A stretch of DNA of 64,000 bases from Citrobacter sp. Awk 4 (GTDB lineage Bacteria; Pseudomonadota; Gammaproteobacteria; Enterobacterales; Enterobacteriaceae): the NCBI RefSeq assembly GCF_028069725.1, contig NZ_JANEWG010000002.1, positions 91,182 through 155,181 of the forward strand, written 5' to 3'. Within the stretch, counting starts at the first letter, position 1, and every line of letters begins with the position of its first letter. This document shows, piece after piece, positions 27,726 to 37,704 of the stretch. Position numbers and translations under genes: made by a program. The notes beneath the pieces are model-generated. The model saw nothing but the letters and a program-made list of their open reading frames with translations, searched no databases and had not been told where the DNA came from.

Positions 27726-28742
27726 TTACTGCACCGCTTTGTTCACGCTGGTCATCGCTCCCAGCGCGGCGGTCAGACGGTCGAGATCATCCAGTTGCGC
27801 CTTCAGCGCCGAAGTTTTGCTGGTTTTCTCTTCCTCGTTCAGTCCTTTGTTGTCTTTCACGCCCTGCATCTCTTTAAACAGCGCCAACTGGCGAATCGGC
27901 ACCAGTTGCAGATCGCTGGAGGCACGGAACGGCGCCCAGCCCAGACGTTCCAGCGTGGTTTTCTCTTCCGGCGTTTTGCCGTAATGCATAAAGAAGTCGT
28001 ACACCTTGTCCTTGGTGGTTTCAGAGAGATTCTTACGCCAGACGATCGGATCGCCCGGGATCAGCGGCGACTTCCAGATAACCTTCAGCGCTTTCAGCTT
28101 TTCCGGCGCGGAGGTTTTCAGCTTGTCGAGGTTTTCGGTGTTGTTGGTGGCGACATCCACCTGCTTGTTGGCGACGGCCAGCGCGTTGGTTTCGTGCCCG
28201 GCGTTGACGGTGCGTTTGAAGTCGCTGGCGGAGATGTTGTTTTTGGCGAAGACGTAGTAACCGGGAACAAGGAAGCCTGACGTGGAGTTGGGATCGCCGT
28301 TACCGAAGGTCAGATCCTTACGTTTGGCGATCAGATCGTTCAGGTTGTTGATCGGACTGTCTTTGTTGACGATCAACACGCTCCAGTAACCGGGCGATCC
28401 ATCGGCCGCGACCGTCTGGGCAAAGACCTGACCGTTGGCGCGATCCACCGCTTCCATCGCTGAAAGGTTGCCGTACCAGGCGATATCGACTTTGTTAAAG
28501 CGCATCCCCTGGATTATCCCGGCGTAGTCCGGGGCGAAGAAGGCGTTCACTTTGATGCCCAGCGACTTTTCCATGTCCTTCAGGAACGGTTCCCACTGCG
28601 GCTTCAGGTTTTGCTGTGATTCGGTTGAAATAATGCCAAAGTTCAGCGCTTTTTCCTGCTCTTCGGCATGAGCCGGGCTTAACAAGGTGCTGATGCTGAA
28701 CATGCTGGTGAAGGCCAGCGCGGCAACGGCTTTATAGCTCAT
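27726..28742 (-). CDS. phnD: PhnD, periplasmic phosphonate-binding protein
   Basis: 338-residue substrate-binding protein: a signal peptide ending SPAHA before [11 protein letters not shown], and ligand-pocket segments [33 protein letters not shown] and [17 protein letters not shown] typical of PhnD. It binds 2-aminoethylphosphonate and other phosphonates for the PhnC/PhnE importer. It lies 65 bases from phnC and is followed by a REP before phnE. Confidence 0.96.
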   Translation of the reverse strand: MSYKAVAALAFTSMFSISTLLSPAHAEEQEKALNFGIISTESQQNLKPQWEPFLKDMEKSLGIKVNAFFAPDYAGIIQGMRFNKVDIAWYGNLSAMEAVDRANGQVFAQTVAADGSPGYWSVLIVNKDSPINNLNDLIAKRKDLTFGNGDPNSTSGFLVPGYYVFAKNNISASDFKRTVNAGHETNALAVANKQVDVATNNTENLDKLKTSAPEKLKALKVIWKSPLIPGDPIVWRKNLSETTKDKVYDFFMHYGKTPEEKTTLERLGWAPFRASSDLQLVPIRQLALFKEMQGVKDNKGLNEEEKTSKTSALKAQLDDLDRLTAALGAMTSVNKAVQ

Positions 28743-28807
28743 CTATGTTCCTCACTTAGACAGGGTTCCAGGCGATTTCACTTATCCGCCTGGTCTTTTC
28801 AGTTAAA

Positions 28808-29596
28808 TTAGGCAGCCTGCGCGTTCTGTTCGACGCGGTTCATGCTGCGGTAGAGATGGTCAAATCTGTCGTTATCAAAGTGCTGGCTACTGCCATCAAA
28901 AAACACGTGTCCCTGACGCAGAGCGACAATGCGTTCGCAGTAGCGCAGGGCGTACTCCACCTGATGCAGCGTGACGACCACGGTGATACCGTCGGTCTGA
29001 TTGATGTCGCGCAGGGTGTCCATCACGATGCGCGCCGATTCCGGATCCAGCGAGGCGATAGGTTCGTCGGCCAGAATGACCTTCGCCTGTTGCATCAGCG
29101 CGCGGGCGATGGCGACGCGCTGCTGCTGGCCGCCAGAGAGCGTTGACACGCGCTGATGCGCAAACTGCGCCATCCCGACGCGGGTCAGCGCCTGCAATGC
29201 GCGTTGTTTCTGCTGCGGGCTGAACCAGCGAAAACAGGTGCGCCAGAACGGCGTGCTGCCGAGTGCGCCGATCAGCACGTTCTCGAGCACGGTCAGACGG
29301 TTCACCAGATTGAACTGTTGGAAAATGTAGCCCGTGTGGGCGCGGCTTTTGCGGATGTCGCGTGCCAGACGGCCTTCGCGCTGGACGGTGCGGCCCAACA
29401 TCTCCACATGACTGCCCGGCGATTTATCGCCGACAATCAACCCGCTTAAGTGACGTAAAAGGGTGGATTTGCCGGAACCGGACGGGCCAAGCAGAGCCAC
29501 CATCTCACCGGACGCGATGTCCATATCAACGGCGTGTAGCGCCTGCTGCTGATTGAATGTTTTGCAGAGTTTCTCGACACGAATCATCGTTTGCAT
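28808..29596 (-). CDS. phnC: PhnC, phosphonate ABC transporter ATPase
   Basis: 262-residue ABC ATPase: Walker [10 protein letters not shown], signature [15 protein letters not shown], Walker [13 protein letters not shown]. First gene of the phn operon, energising phosphonate uptake. The start ATG at 29596 ([10 protein letters not shown]) is used; an ATG three codons later is an alternative. A Pho box lies upstream. Confidence 0.95.
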   Translation of the reverse strand: MQTMIRVEKLCKTFNQQQALHAVDMDIASGEMVALLGPSGSGKSTLLRHLSGLIVGDKSPGSHVEMLGRTVQREGRLARDIRKSRAHTGYIFQQFNLVNRLTVLENVLIGALGSTPFWRTCFRWFSPQQKQRALQALTRVGMAQFAHQRVSTLSGGQQQRVAIARALMQQAKVILADEPIASLDPESARIVMDTLRDINQTDGITVVVTLHQVEYALRYCERIVALRQGHVFFDGSSQHFDNDRFDHLYRSMNRVEQNAQAA

Positions 29597-29639
29597 GGTG
29601 CGGCCTCACTAAAAAAGTGGCCCCATCGTGGCGGATTAA

Positions 29640-29657
29640 TGTGACGATTTTGTTAAG
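29640..29657 (-). promoter_or_regulatory. Pho box upstream of phnC
   Basis: On the minus strand CTTAACAAAATCGTCACA resembles the PhoB repeat CTGTCATAAATCTGTCAT with 7-bp repeat spacing, and lies about 45 bases upstream of phnC, as in E. coli. It indicates phosphate-starvation induction of the operon. Confidence 0.7.
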
Positions 29658-29700
29658 CGTTAGTGACTTGATGATGAAGAGTTGAGGAGAGATTGATGAC

Positions 29701-29727
29701 AGTACGGGAGGGCGAGCCTCCCGTCAG
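29701..29727. repeat. Inverted repeat downstream of yjdN
   Basis: ACGGGAGG-GCGAG-CCTCCCGT forms a perfect 8-bp stem just after the yjdN stop. It lacks a clear T-run, so it is a 3'-end hairpin rather than a textbook terminator. Confidence 0.6.
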
Positions 29728-29728
29728 G

Positions 29729-30175
29729 TTACTCGGTCGGCTGCTGCTGTTTTACAACGTTAATCATCCACGGCACGCCGTATTGATCGGTCACTTTACC
29801 GAATCCGTGCGCCCAGAAGGTTTCCTGCCAGTCCATTTCGATTTGGCCTTTGGCGGCAAGGTTGTCAAACCAGCGCTTTCCTTCTTCGACGTTTTGCGTA
29901 TCAAGAACCAGCGTGAAGCCGGAGTAGTGTGCTTTGCCTGGTGCAACGGCATCACTCATCATGATATCGCTGCCCGCAATACGCACGTTGGCGTGGGCAA
30001 TGGCGGTATCGGGGAATTTCATTCCGGAAGGGCAGCCGTCCTCGCTGTCCTGCGCCGATTTGGGCATTTCACCAAAATTAATTTTGTAGAGCAGCTCTGC
30101 GCCCAGTGTCTGTTGGTAGAAGGCGATGGCGTCGGCGCAATTGCCGGCAAAAGAGATGTAGGGACTTAACGGCAT
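29729..30175 (-). CDS. yjdN: YjdN (PhnB-like), VOC-fold protein
   Basis: 148-residue glyoxalase/VOC-superfamily protein (MPLSPYISFAGNCADAIAFY; later FGKVTDQYGVPWMINV). Formerly phnB; it is not needed for C-P lyase and its substrate is unknown. Encoded upstream of phnC on the same strand with its own hairpin after it. Confidence 0.9.
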   Translation of the reverse strand: MPLSPYISFAGNCADAIAFYQQTLGAELLYKINFGEMPKSAQDSEDGCPSGMKFPDTAIAHANVRIAGSDIMMSDAVAPGKAHYSGFTLVLDTQNVEEGKRWFDNLAAKGQIEMDWQETFWAHGFGKVTDQYGVPWMINVVKQQQPTE

Positions 30176-30235
30176 AATGTTTACCTCAGGTAAAAGAAGC
30201 CAGTTAAGTGTAGATGTTGTCGATAAAATGAAACC

Positions 30236-30262
30236 AGGCGGGAAGTATGACCTCCCGCCTGA
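30236..30262. repeat. Inverted repeat downstream of yjdM
   Basis: AGGCGGGA-AGTATGACC-TCCCGCCT hairpin between yjdM and yjdN; likely a transcript 3'-end structure. Confidence 0.6.
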
Positions 30263-30266
30263 GGCA

Positions 30267-30602
30267 TCAGTTCTTTTTCACGAACTCGGATTTCAGCTTC
30301 ATAGGGCCAAAGCCGTCAATTTTGCAATCGATGTTGTGATCGCCTTCGACCAAACGGATGTTCTTCACTTTGGTGCCGATCTTCAGCATGGAAGAGCTGC
30401 CTTTCACTTTCAGATCTTTAATCACCGTGACGCTGTCGCCGTCTGCGAGCAGATTGCCGTTGGCATCTTTCACGATGAGTTCGTCGCTGTCGTGAGCCGG
30501 TTCGGCATTGTTCCATTCGTGCGCGCATTCCGGGCAGATGAACATGCCGTTATCTTCGTAGGTATATTCGGAGTTGCATTGTGGGCAATTTGGTAATGAC
30601 AT
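30267..30602 (-). CDS. yjdM: YjdM (PhnA-like), small zinc-ribbon protein
   Basis: 111-residue protein with an N-terminal zinc ribbon (CPQC, C6/C9; CPEC, C23/C26) and a C-terminal SH3-like domain ([16 protein letters not shown]). Formerly phnA; not part of C-P lyase, function unknown (distinct from phosphonoacetate hydrolase). Strong similarity to E. coli YjdM. Confidence 0.92.
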   Translation of the reverse strand: MSLPNCPQCNSEYTYEDNGMFICPECAHEWNNAEPAHDSDELIVKDANGNLLADGDSVTVIKDLKVKGSSSMLKIGTKVKNIRLVEGDHNIDCKIDGFGPMKLKSEFVKKN

Positions 30603-31179
30603 GTGGGTTTCCTCAAAAAGTCAGCAGGGGCAAAAGCGCCCAAAAAATGGCAGATTGCCGAAAAAGGCCGCAATTATACATAAAATCCTTAACGTTGTCG
30701 GGACTATTGCCCACTTAAGAATATGCCAACCTGCGGCTGAAGGTCGCGGTGAGGGCAAAAAAAATATCATGACGATTTTTTTAAGGGAAATTGCTACGTT
30801 TTACTATTTAAGATAAGGTGAGTTAAACCTTCTGATAATAATGAGCCATCGGCGCTAACACATACTCGATTTTGTGTTGGTGAGTACAATCTCGCCCCCC
30901 TAATTCAGGTAGGTAAGAATGACATTAATGAGTATGGAACTTTATATATTCATCATAATTTAAGTGACATGAACTGAAGGTCTCCCTTTATCTTTCTTGC
31001 AGTTAACAGTAAGCGAGAGGTCCGGCCCCCGCGGTTGGTAAGTATTGACACATTCCTTGTTACCCTCAGGGATTCATTTTTTTAATATTTTCTACACGTA
31101 ATTAAATATGCCAAAAATTCATAATAAAAATTATGGCTAAATAAAAGTAATATAAATTTGCGTTAAGGAAAGATTTTTC
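30603..31179. other. Long divergent intergenic region, yjdM-crfC
   Basis: 577 AT-rich bases upstream of both genes. Seen here: a dyad AACACA-TACTCGATTT-TGTGTT (about 30858-30879), a 14-codon ORF MTLMSMELYIFIII at 30919-30963 with an AGG five bases before its ATG, and a GC-rich block around 31010-31040. No homologous gene was recognised; the promoters could not be fixed. Confidence 0.4.
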
Positions 31180-33534
31180 ATGCACACACAGACAATCTAT
31201 GAATTAAGTCAGGAAGCGGAGCGTTTATTATTACTTTCGCTCTCGCATCTCAGGCAATTAGCCGCATTTTCGCCGACGATGCTGGAGAGTGAGCGTGAGG
31301 GAAACGACATCAGTGGGGAAAATATTCTGCCCCCGCATTTTAGCGCCCGCGGCATCGCTGCCCAACACGCTATGCTTAACAATGAGTTGCGTAAAATTAC
31401 GCAACTGGAAATGGTGCTGGCTATCGTTGGCACCATGAAGGCGGGAAAGTCGACGACAATTAACGCGATTGTCGGAACAGAAGTGTTACCTAACCGCAAT
31501 CGCCCGATGACCGCACTGCCGACGTTGATCCGTCACACGCCGGGTCAGCAGGAGCCGGTGCTGCTTTTTTCCCATGTCGCTCCGATTGAGACGCTGATGC
31601 ACACGTTGCAACAGCGGTTGAAAGAGTGCGATCGCCAGCATCTGACACTGGCGCTGGAAATTGACAAAGACATGAATGGACTCATCCAGCGCATTGAACA
31701 CGGCGAAGCGTTCGAGCGTCATTATCTGGGCGCGCAGCCCATTTTTCACTGTCTGAAGAGTCTGAATGATCTGGTGCGTTTGTCGAAAGCGCTGGAGGTC
31801 GATTTTCCGTTTTCCGCCTACGCCGCCATTGAACATATTCCAGTGATTGAGGTTGAGTTTGTGCATCTGGCGGGGCTGGAAAATGTGCCTGGACAGCTGA
31901 CTTTACTGGATACCCCAGGGCCAAACGAAGCCGGACAACCACACCTGCAAATGATGCTCAACGAACAACTGGCCCGTGCTTCTGCAGTGCTGGCGGTGAT
32001 GGACTACACCCAACTGAAGTCGATCTCCGATGAAGAGGTGCGTCAGGCTGTCGCCGCAGTGGGCAAATCCGTCCCGCTGTATGCGCTGGTGAACAAGTTC
32101 GATCAAAAAGACCGTAACAGTGATGATGCCGAACAGGTCCGGGCGATGATTTCCGGTACGTTGATGAGGGGCTGCATTACGCCGGGGCATATTTACCCGG
32201 TCTCTTCGATGTGGGGATATCTGGCGAATCGGGCGCGCCACGAACTGTCGGTCCACGGTCGGTTGCCTGACCCTCAGGAACAACGCTGGGTTCAGGATTT
32301 TGCCGAGGCCGCGCTCGGTCGACGTTGGCGAATGGCCGATCTTGACGATACTGAACACATTCGCCATGCAGCTGATCTGCTGTGGGAGGATTCGCTGTTT
32401 GCACTACCGATGCAAACGCTCATGCAGGCGGCGTATGCCAATGCTTCGCTTTATGCCCTGCGCTCGGCGTCGCATAAGTTATTAAATTACGCCCAGAGCG
32501 CACGCGCGTATCTGGATTTTCGCTTTCACGGCCTGACGGTTGCGCAGGAAAAGCTGCAGTTGAATATCACCCAGGTCGAGGCGGATTTGCAGCAATTACA
32601 GGCGAGCCAGACGTCTGTGGGTGATGAAGTGCGCCACGAAGTCGCATTGGCGATGGATTCGGCAAATGCATTGCTGAACCAGCAAGAAGCCGACATTTTA
32701 CATGCCATTAGCCGGTTATTCAGTGCAGAAAGCGTCATGGAGATGTCAACACGCGACACGTCTTCACCGACTCCGGTTGCTGAAACAGAAGGCGAAATGC
32801 TGGTGTTGCATGACGAAAGTCAGGCGCAGGTTATCTTAAACAAAATCCGGGCGTCCTGTGAGGCCGTGCTATTAAAGGCGCAGGAGAATGTTAGCCGCGA
32901 TCTGGCGTTGCGTTTTGAGCAACTCGAATCAACACTGGCGCGGGTGTTTACGGATGCGATGCGCCCGATTGAAGCGCGGGTTAAAGAGGCGCTGAGTCAT
33001 GCCGGTTTTCGGTCACGGATAAGCTTCCCGGCCTTTCATGCAGCGCTGCTTAATTTCAATACCCAACCCTTGTTCAACGAGGCGATGACCCGGGAGACGT
33101 TGCAGGACGCGCAGAATCCGCGCAGCGCAAGCGTACGCGAGACCTTCTCACGTTGGCTGAACCATCCTCACTGGGGAGGGCGAGATTATGTGGAAACAAA
33201 AGCGCGCTATCTCATTCATCTCACTACATTACATGCCAGCCTTGATCAGTATGTCCGCCACTGTTGCCAGCAAGTCCGTAATGCGTTGGCCGCGCAGGTC
33301 GATGTTTCTGTTACGGCAGGCATGGCGACGTTTTTTGCTGACTTTTCACTGTGCCTTTCGGGGCTGCAGGAGAGCTTGCGGGAAAGCCTGGCGATGCGGC
33401 AACAGAATGAATCTGCGGTGACGGCGTTGAGCCAGCAATTGCAACACAGTCTTTCTGGCGTGGCGTGGATATATGAGGACTCCCGCCTGTTGCGGGACGA
33501 CATCCAAACCCTTTTTGCGACTGAACATACATGA
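31180..33534 (+). CDS. crfC: CrfC/RdcA, dynamin-like GTPase
   Basis: 784-residue dynamin-superfamily GTPase: G1 GTMKAGKST (84-92), G3 DTPGPNEAG (from 244), G4 NKFD (305-308), then a long helical stalk region. In E. coli it was described as CrfC (YjdA), linked to the clamp and nucleoid partitioning, and later as RdcA, which with RdcB controls the diguanylate cyclase DgcE. Somewhat longer than the roughly 742-residue E. coli protein, mainly in the N-terminal lead and a mid-stalk insert near 525-545. The start ATG at 31180 follows AAGGAAAG. Four-base overlap with the next gene. Confidence 0.92.
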   Translation: MHTQTIYELSQEAERLLLLSLSHLRQLAAFSPTMLESEREGNDISGENILPPHFSARGIAAQHAMLNNELRKITQLEMVLAIVGTMKAGKSTTINAIVGTEVLPNRNRPMTALPTLIRHTPGQQEPVLLFSHVAPIETLMHTLQQRLKECDRQHLTLALEIDKDMNGLIQRIEHGEAFERHYLGAQPIFHCLKSLNDLVRLSKALEVDFPFSAYAAIEHIPVIEVEFVHLAGLENVPGQLTLLDTPGPNEAGQPHLQMMLNEQLARASAVLAVMDYTQLKSISDEEVRQAVAAVGKSVPLYALVNKFDQKDRNSDDAEQVRAMISGTLMRGCITPGHIYPVSSMWGYLANRARHELSVHGRLPDPQEQRWVQDFAEAALGRRWRMADLDDTEHIRHAADLLWEDSLFALPMQTLMQAAYANASLYALRSASHKLLNYAQSARAYLDFRFHGLTVAQEKLQLNITQVEADLQQLQASQTSVGDEVRHEVALAMDSANALLNQQEADILHAISRLFSAESVMEMSTRDTSSPTPVAETEGEMLVLHDESQAQVILNKIRASCEAVLLKAQENVSRDLALRFEQLESTLARVFTDAMRPIEARVKEALSHAGFRSRISFPAFHAALLNFNTQPLFNEAMTRETLQDAQNPRSASVRETFSRWLNHPHWGGRDYVETKARYLIHLTTLHASLDQYVRHCCQQVRNALAAQVDVSVTAGMATFFADFSLCLSGLQESLRESLAMRQQNESAVTALSQQLQHSLSGVAWIYEDSRLLRDDIQTLFATEHT

Positions 33535-34439
33535 TAAATGCGTTACGGGAAGGCCCGGGGAGGATGCTGGAGTGTATTCGCCCGAAGTTTATGGTTTCTC
33601 TGATTCAGGGAGACGAACTCAAACGGTCTGGCGATAAGCTGCGACAGCTTTCGATTCGCGAGCGCCTGCTGCAAGAGATGTTGACCTACACACAGCTTCG
33701 TACATGGCCGATGACGGGAGGCAGTGAACATTTGCTGATGCGCCTCACGCTGGTGGAAAAACTGGCGGGGATGATTGATCCCGGCCATCTGGCGCTTTCC
33801 CGTATTGCTCAACGTCTGGCGCTGCTGCAACACAGCGAACTTCCCCGTGTATACGCGACCCCTGGTATTCGCCAGCAACTCGACGCGTTGGCCGACGAGT
33901 TTACCCGGCGCTGTACGTACAAAGAAAAGGCGTTGACGCAACGGGGGTTGACGGTACAGGCGGGAGAGCACAGCGAGCAGGTTTTTACCCGCTGGCGAGC
34001 CGGAGTATACGACGGTTGGTCGTTGCCGGGGCGCTGTTTTGTTGCGCTTGAGGAACTACGGTGGGGCGCTTTCGGCGATGCCTGCCGTTTGGCCAATGCC
34101 GACGTCGTCTCGATGCTGAAAGACAATTTGCGTGCAATGGCCAGTCACGCGCTGGCGCACAGCATTCACGCCGCACCGACAACCCGCCATTACTACTCTC
34201 AGTGGCTCAATATGCCCAATAGCCAGGCAACAAATGACAATCATGATCTGTTGAACTGGCTTGGAGACTGGTGTGACGCCGACAGACATCCGGTGTGCTG
34301 GTCCGTGACGCAGCGTTGGAAAAATGTGGCGTTAGGGATGCCGAGACTCTGTTCGGCGCAGCGGCTGGCGCATGCGATGGTGGAGGAAATTTTTGCGCCG
34401 TCCCCTCTGGCAGGCCCAGAGGGGACGGGGAGGATTTAG
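33531..34439 (+). CDS. rdcB: RdcB (YjcZ), diguanylate cyclase control partner
   Basis: 302-residue protein of the YjcZ/RdcB family ([26 protein letters not shown]), with a DUF3348-like DALR-type composition and no catalytic motif that I can name. It acts with the GTPase encoded upstream, to which it is translationally coupled. The last residues ([14 protein letters not shown]) are encoded by a GC-rich hairpin, making the C-terminus a little longer than in E. coli (about 292). Its stop overlaps by four bases the stop of the convergent permease gene. Confidence 0.85.
   Translation: MINALREGPGRMLECIRPKFMVSLIQGDELKRSGDKLRQLSIRERLLQEMLTYTQLRTWPMTGGSEHLLMRLTLVEKLAGMIDPGHLALSRIAQRLALLQHSELPRVYATPGIRQQLDALADEFTRRCTYKEKALTQRGLTVQAGEHSEQVFTRWRAGVYDGWSLPGRCFVALEELRWGAFGDACRLANADVVSMLKDNLRAMASHALAHSIHAAPTTRHYYSQWLNMPNSQATNDNHDLLNWLGDWCDADRHPVCWSVTQRWKNVALGMPRLCSAQRLAHAMVEEIFAPSPLAGPEGTGRI
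34400..34426. terminator. Hairpin in the 3' end of rdcB
   Basis: GTCCCCTCTGG-CAGGC-CCAGAGGGGAC is a perfect 11-bp stem with a five-base loop. It lies within rdcB coding sequence and just beyond the kdgT-like stop on the other strand. Neither side has a strong T-run, so termination is plausible but unproven. Confidence 0.55.
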
Positions 34440-35431
34440 TGATTTAAGGAGTCGGCCGGTTGCTCAGAGACGCTTTGTGCCGGGACGTTGCCGAAGCGTT
34501 TGGCGTACAGGGCGGTGATAATCGGCACCAGAATCGCGGTCACAATCACGCTGGCGGCGACCAGGGCGGTGGCTGACGCCGCAACGGGTTCAAATGCCGG
34601 GTTAATTTGCGCGATGATCACCGGGTTGGCGACGGCGGCACCGGCTGCGGAAGAGGCCGCAACACCTGCAGTACCGTTCCCGCCACCGATCACACGGTCA
34701 GCGATAATCAGCGGAATACCGGTGATGATAATGACCGCGACACCCAGCACGATACCCAGCAGGCCAGTATCCATAATGACGCCCAAGTTAATGGTGTTAC
34801 CGAGCGCGAAGCCGAAGAACGGAATCAGTACTGGCGTGGCTTTGCTGAAGAAATCACGGAAGTCTTTATCAAGGTTGCCCAGTGCAAAACCGATCAGGAA
34901 CGGCAGGATTGCACCCACAAAATGGTGCGGTTCAAACGATGCCAGACCTGCAGAACCCAGGATCAACATGGTCATCAACGGACCGGATTCCAGAGACATC
35001 AGAACGAAGGCGCCAGACTCTTCTTTGGTGCCGTACTGGTTCATCAGGCTGGCATACAGACCGCCGTTGGTCATGTCCATCGCAGAGACAATCGCCAGAA
35101 CGGACAGACCGGCGAAGAAACCGGTTTGAATACCGTTTTCTGGAATAAACATGGCACAGACCATTGCCACAGCCCAGGCCACAGCGATTTTGGTGATCAC
35201 CAGCGTTCCGGATTTACGTAACACGGTACCCGTTGCACGCAAGTTAATAGAGGCGCCAATACAGAAGAACCATACCGCCAGAATCGGCACGGTACCGGTA
35301 ATCATACCTTTGGTAAAACCACCGAAATAAGCACCGGTATTGGGTGCCAGAGTATTCAGGATTGCACCCAGTACCAGAGGAACCAGCATCATCCCACCAG
35401 GGATACGTTCAATAGCAGCTTTAATTTTCAT
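34436..35431 (-). CDS. kdgT: KdgT-family 2-keto-3-deoxygluconate permease
   Basis: 331-residue polytopic permease. Long stretches match E. coli KdgT as I recall it: [14 protein letters not shown] [41 protein letters not shown] and [12 protein letters not shown]. KdgT takes up 2-keto-3-deoxygluconate with protons. In E. coli kdgT is at a different locus, so this may be a relocated copy or a paralogue; the symbol marks family only. The start at 35431 has GAGGATGCTT upstream, and the open frame beyond it is not used. It lies between rdcB and proP, which are adjacent in E. coli. Confidence 0.85.
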   Translation of the reverse strand: MKIKAAIERIPGGMMLVPLVLGAILNTLAPNTGAYFGGFTKGMITGTVPILAVWFFCIGASINLRATGTVLRKSGTLVITKIAVAWAVAMVCAMFIPENGIQTGFFAGLSVLAIVSAMDMTNGGLYASLMNQYGTKEESGAFVLMSLESGPLMTMLILGSAGLASFEPHHFVGAILPFLIGFALGNLDKDFRDFFSKATPVLIPFFGFALGNTINLGVIMDTGLLGIVLGVAVIIITGIPLIIADRVIGGGNGTAGVAASSAAGAAVANPVIIAQINPAFEPVAASATALVAASVIVTAILVPIITALYAKRFGNVPAQSVSEQPADSLNH

Positions 35432-35899
35432 AAGCATCCTCACGGCTTGTCGCGCACAACACACGGACAAGTCAGTAAATTATATTAATTTCAAAATCTT
35501 ATGTTGCTAAGGAAGTGCGGAATGTCTTCCTTCTCTTTGCTGGCACAAATCGGATGCGGCGTGTGTCTCAGTGTCGCTATCCCCAGAGATGTTGTGTCTG
35601 TAGTCATCTTGCATTCTATGGAATTGCGATTCAATCAAAATAAAACGATGTTTTAGTTACACGTATCACATATTTTATGGAAACCTTCCAGAAAGCCATT
35701 GAATATTAAAAATGCTGTAAATGCTTTGTAAAAAGAGAGCGGGGTTTTTGTCTGACAGCTTAATAGTCACGGTAGTGATACTTCATTTTAATAAACAAGT
35801 GACCGACCTTTTTGCGTGTCAATAAACGCTATTTTCCGTCAGCAAAAAATCGACTGAGAATGACCTTATTTACAGTTGATGACGAAGAGAATATATATG

Positions 35900-35915
35900 T
35901 GTGAAGTTGATCACA
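35900..35915 (+). promoter_or_regulatory. CRP site at proP P1
   Basis: TGTGA-AGTTGA-TCACA has both CRP half-sites perfect. In E. coli a near-identical site overlaps the proP P1 promoter, where CRP represses. Confidence 0.85.
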
Positions 35916-36013
35916 CATTTAAACGCTGGTAGGGTAAAGAAGTCATTAACCGCCCAATCAGGCGTCAACAGGTTCGGTTGTACAGGCCTCAAACGGTCCG
36001 TGGAAGTAAACCT

Positions 36014-36021
36014 GCTACGCT
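36014..36021 (+). promoter_or_regulatory. proP P2 sigma-S -10 element
   Basis: GCTACGCT preceded by T (TGCTACGCTTG) matches the extended -10 typical of sigma-S promoters and the known proP P2, about 110 bases upstream of the start codon. P2 is Fis- and RpoS-dependent in E. coli. Confidence 0.7.
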
Positions 36022-36130
36022 TGTTACAACATCTGCATCTGTGCAGATCCACGCTCGACGTTGCCGTTAGCACGCATTGCGCTAATGAATTCGATATGTA
36101 GCGAGACGGGCTTAGTCTACGAGGACAGCT

Positions 36131-37633
36131 ATGCTGAAAAGGAAAAAAATAAAACCGATCACGCTTCGCGACGTGACCATCATTGATGATGGTAAATTGC
36201 GTAAAGCGATTACCGCAGCATCGCTGGGTAACGCGATGGAGTGGTTTGATTTTGGTGTTTATGGCTTTGTTGCCTATGCGTTAGGTAAAGTATTCTTTCC
36301 GGGGGCTGACCCCAGCGTGCAGATGATTGCCGCGCTTGCCACTTTCTCCGTTCCCTTCCTGATTCGACCGCTTGGCGGATTATTCTTCGGTATGTTGGGT
36401 GATAAATACGGTCGCCAGAAGATCCTCGCCATCACCATTGTGATCATGTCGATCAGTACCTTCTGTATTGGTTTGATTCCCTCGTATGCCTCTATTGGTA
36501 TCTGGGCACCGATCCTGCTGTTGCTGTGCAAAATGGCGCAGGGATTCTCGGTCGGGGGGGAGTATACCGGGGCGTCGATTTTTGTTGCCGAGTATTCGCC
36601 TGACCGTAAACGTGGGTTTATGGGGAGTTGGCTGGATTTTGGTTCGATTGCGGGCTTCGTGCTGGGCGCGGGGGTGGTTGTCCTGATTTCGACCGTGGTC
36701 GGCGAGGAAAACTTCCTCGATTGGGGCTGGCGCATCCCGTTCTTCATTGCGTTGCCATTAGGGATTATTGGTCTTTATTTGCGTCATGCGCTGGAAGAGA
36801 CCCCGGCGTTTCAGCAGCACGTTGATAAACTGGAGCAGGGCGACCGTGAAGGGTTGCAGGACGGCCCGAAAGTGTCGTTTAAAGAGATTGCCACCAAGCA
36901 CTGGCGTAGCCTGCTGACCTGTATTGGTCTGGTGATTGCAACCAACGTCACTTACTACATGTTGCTGACGTACATGCCGAGCTATCTCTCGCATAACCTG
37001 CACTATTCTGAAGATCACGGCGTGCTGATTATTATCGCCATTATGGTCGGGATGCTGTTTGTACAGCCGATTATGGGGCTGTTGAGTGACCGTTATGGCC
37101 GCCGTCCGTTTATCATTCTGGGTGGCGTTGCGCTGTTCGTGCTGGCGATCCCGGCCTTTATGCTGATCAACAGTAATGTTATCGGTCTGATTTTTGCCGG
37201 TTTGCTGATGCTGGCGGTGATCCTCAACTGCTTCATTGGGGTGATGGCCTCGACGTTACCGGCGATGTTCCCGACGCACATTCGTTACAGTGCGCTGGCG
37301 GCGGCGTTTAACATTTCGGTACTGATTGCCGGTCTGACGCCAACCCTGGCGGCCTGGCTGGTGGAAAGTTCGCAGAATCTGATGATGCCTGCCTATTACC
37401 TGATGGTGATTGCGGTGATTGGTTTTGTGACCGGAATTACCATGAAAGAGACCGCGAATCTTCCGCTGAAAGGCGCGACGCCAGCCGCGTCGGATATCCA
37501 GGAAGCGAAAGAAATTTTGCGCGAACATCACGATAATATCGAACACAAAATCGAAGATATCGATCAGGAAATTGCGGAGTTGCAGGCGAAACGCTTGCGT
37601 CTGGTACAGCAGCATCCGCGTATTGATGAGTGA
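36131..37633 (+). CDS. proP: ProP, osmosensing proline/betaine:proton symporter
   Basis: 500-residue major facilitator with the family loop GMLGDKYGRQ after helix 2 and LSDRYGRRP after helix 8. The long cytoplasmic C-terminal helix (EILREHHDNIEHKIEDIDQEIAELQ) is the antiparallel coiled coil that tunes its osmotic activation. It imports proline, glycine betaine and ectoine on hyperosmotic shock. The start at 36131 follows GAGGACAGCT. It has promoters P1 (CRP) and P2 (sigma-S). Confidence 0.97.
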   Translation: MLKRKKIKPITLRDVTIIDDGKLRKAITAASLGNAMEWFDFGVYGFVAYALGKVFFPGADPSVQMIAALATFSVPFLIRPLGGLFFGMLGDKYGRQKILAITIVIMSISTFCIGLIPSYASIGIWAPILLLLCKMAQGFSVGGEYTGASIFVAEYSPDRKRGFMGSWLDFGSIAGFVLGAGVVVLISTVVGEENFLDWGWRIPFFIALPLGIIGLYLRHALEETPAFQQHVDKLEQGDREGLQDGPKVSFKEIATKHWRSLLTCIGLVIATNVTYYMLLTYMPSYLSHNLHYSEDHGVLIIIAIMVGMLFVQPIMGLLSDRYGRRPFIILGGVALFVLAIPAFMLINSNVIGLIFAGLLMLAVILNCFIGVMASTLPAMFPTHIRYSALAAAFNISVLIAGLTPTLAAWLVESSQNLMMPAYYLMVIAVIGFVTGITMKETANLPLKGATPAASDIQEAKEILREHHDNIEHKIEDIDQEIAELQAKRLRLVQQHPRIDE

Positions 37634-37643
37634 TAAGTAAACC

Positions 37644-37660
37644 CTTAAGGTTCACTTAAT
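37644..37660 (+). promoter_or_regulatory. BasR/PmrA box of pmrR
   Basis: CTTAAG-GTTCA-CTTAAT matches the PmrA direct repeat (CTTAAT-N5-CTTAAT) with one substitution. It lies about 45 bases before the pmrR start; TATTGT at 37664-37669 may be the -10. Confidence 0.8.
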
Positions 37661-37670
37661 CTCTATTGTG

Positions 37671-37704
37671 CACACTCTCCTCCAGCGTCCCGGAGGAGAG
37701 TGTG
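37671..37704 (+). promoter_or_regulatory. Hairpin masking the pmrR ribosome site
   Basis: CACACTCTCCTCC-AGCGTCCC-GGAGGAGAGTGTG is a perfect 13-bp inverted repeat. Its 3' arm is the pmrR Shine-Dalgarno (GGAGGAG) and it ends on the base before the ATG. It has no T-run after it, so translational control is as likely as termination of proP. Confidence 0.65.

Larger units (their letters stand above)
35432..36130. other. kdgT-proP divergent regulatory region
   Basis: About 700 bases between divergent genes. The proP side holds the CRP site and sigma-S promoter listed separately. On the kdgT side a CRP-like half-conserved site TGTGA-TACGTG-TAACT (minus strand, 35655-35670) could mediate catabolite control. 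No gene was found. Confidence 0.6.
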
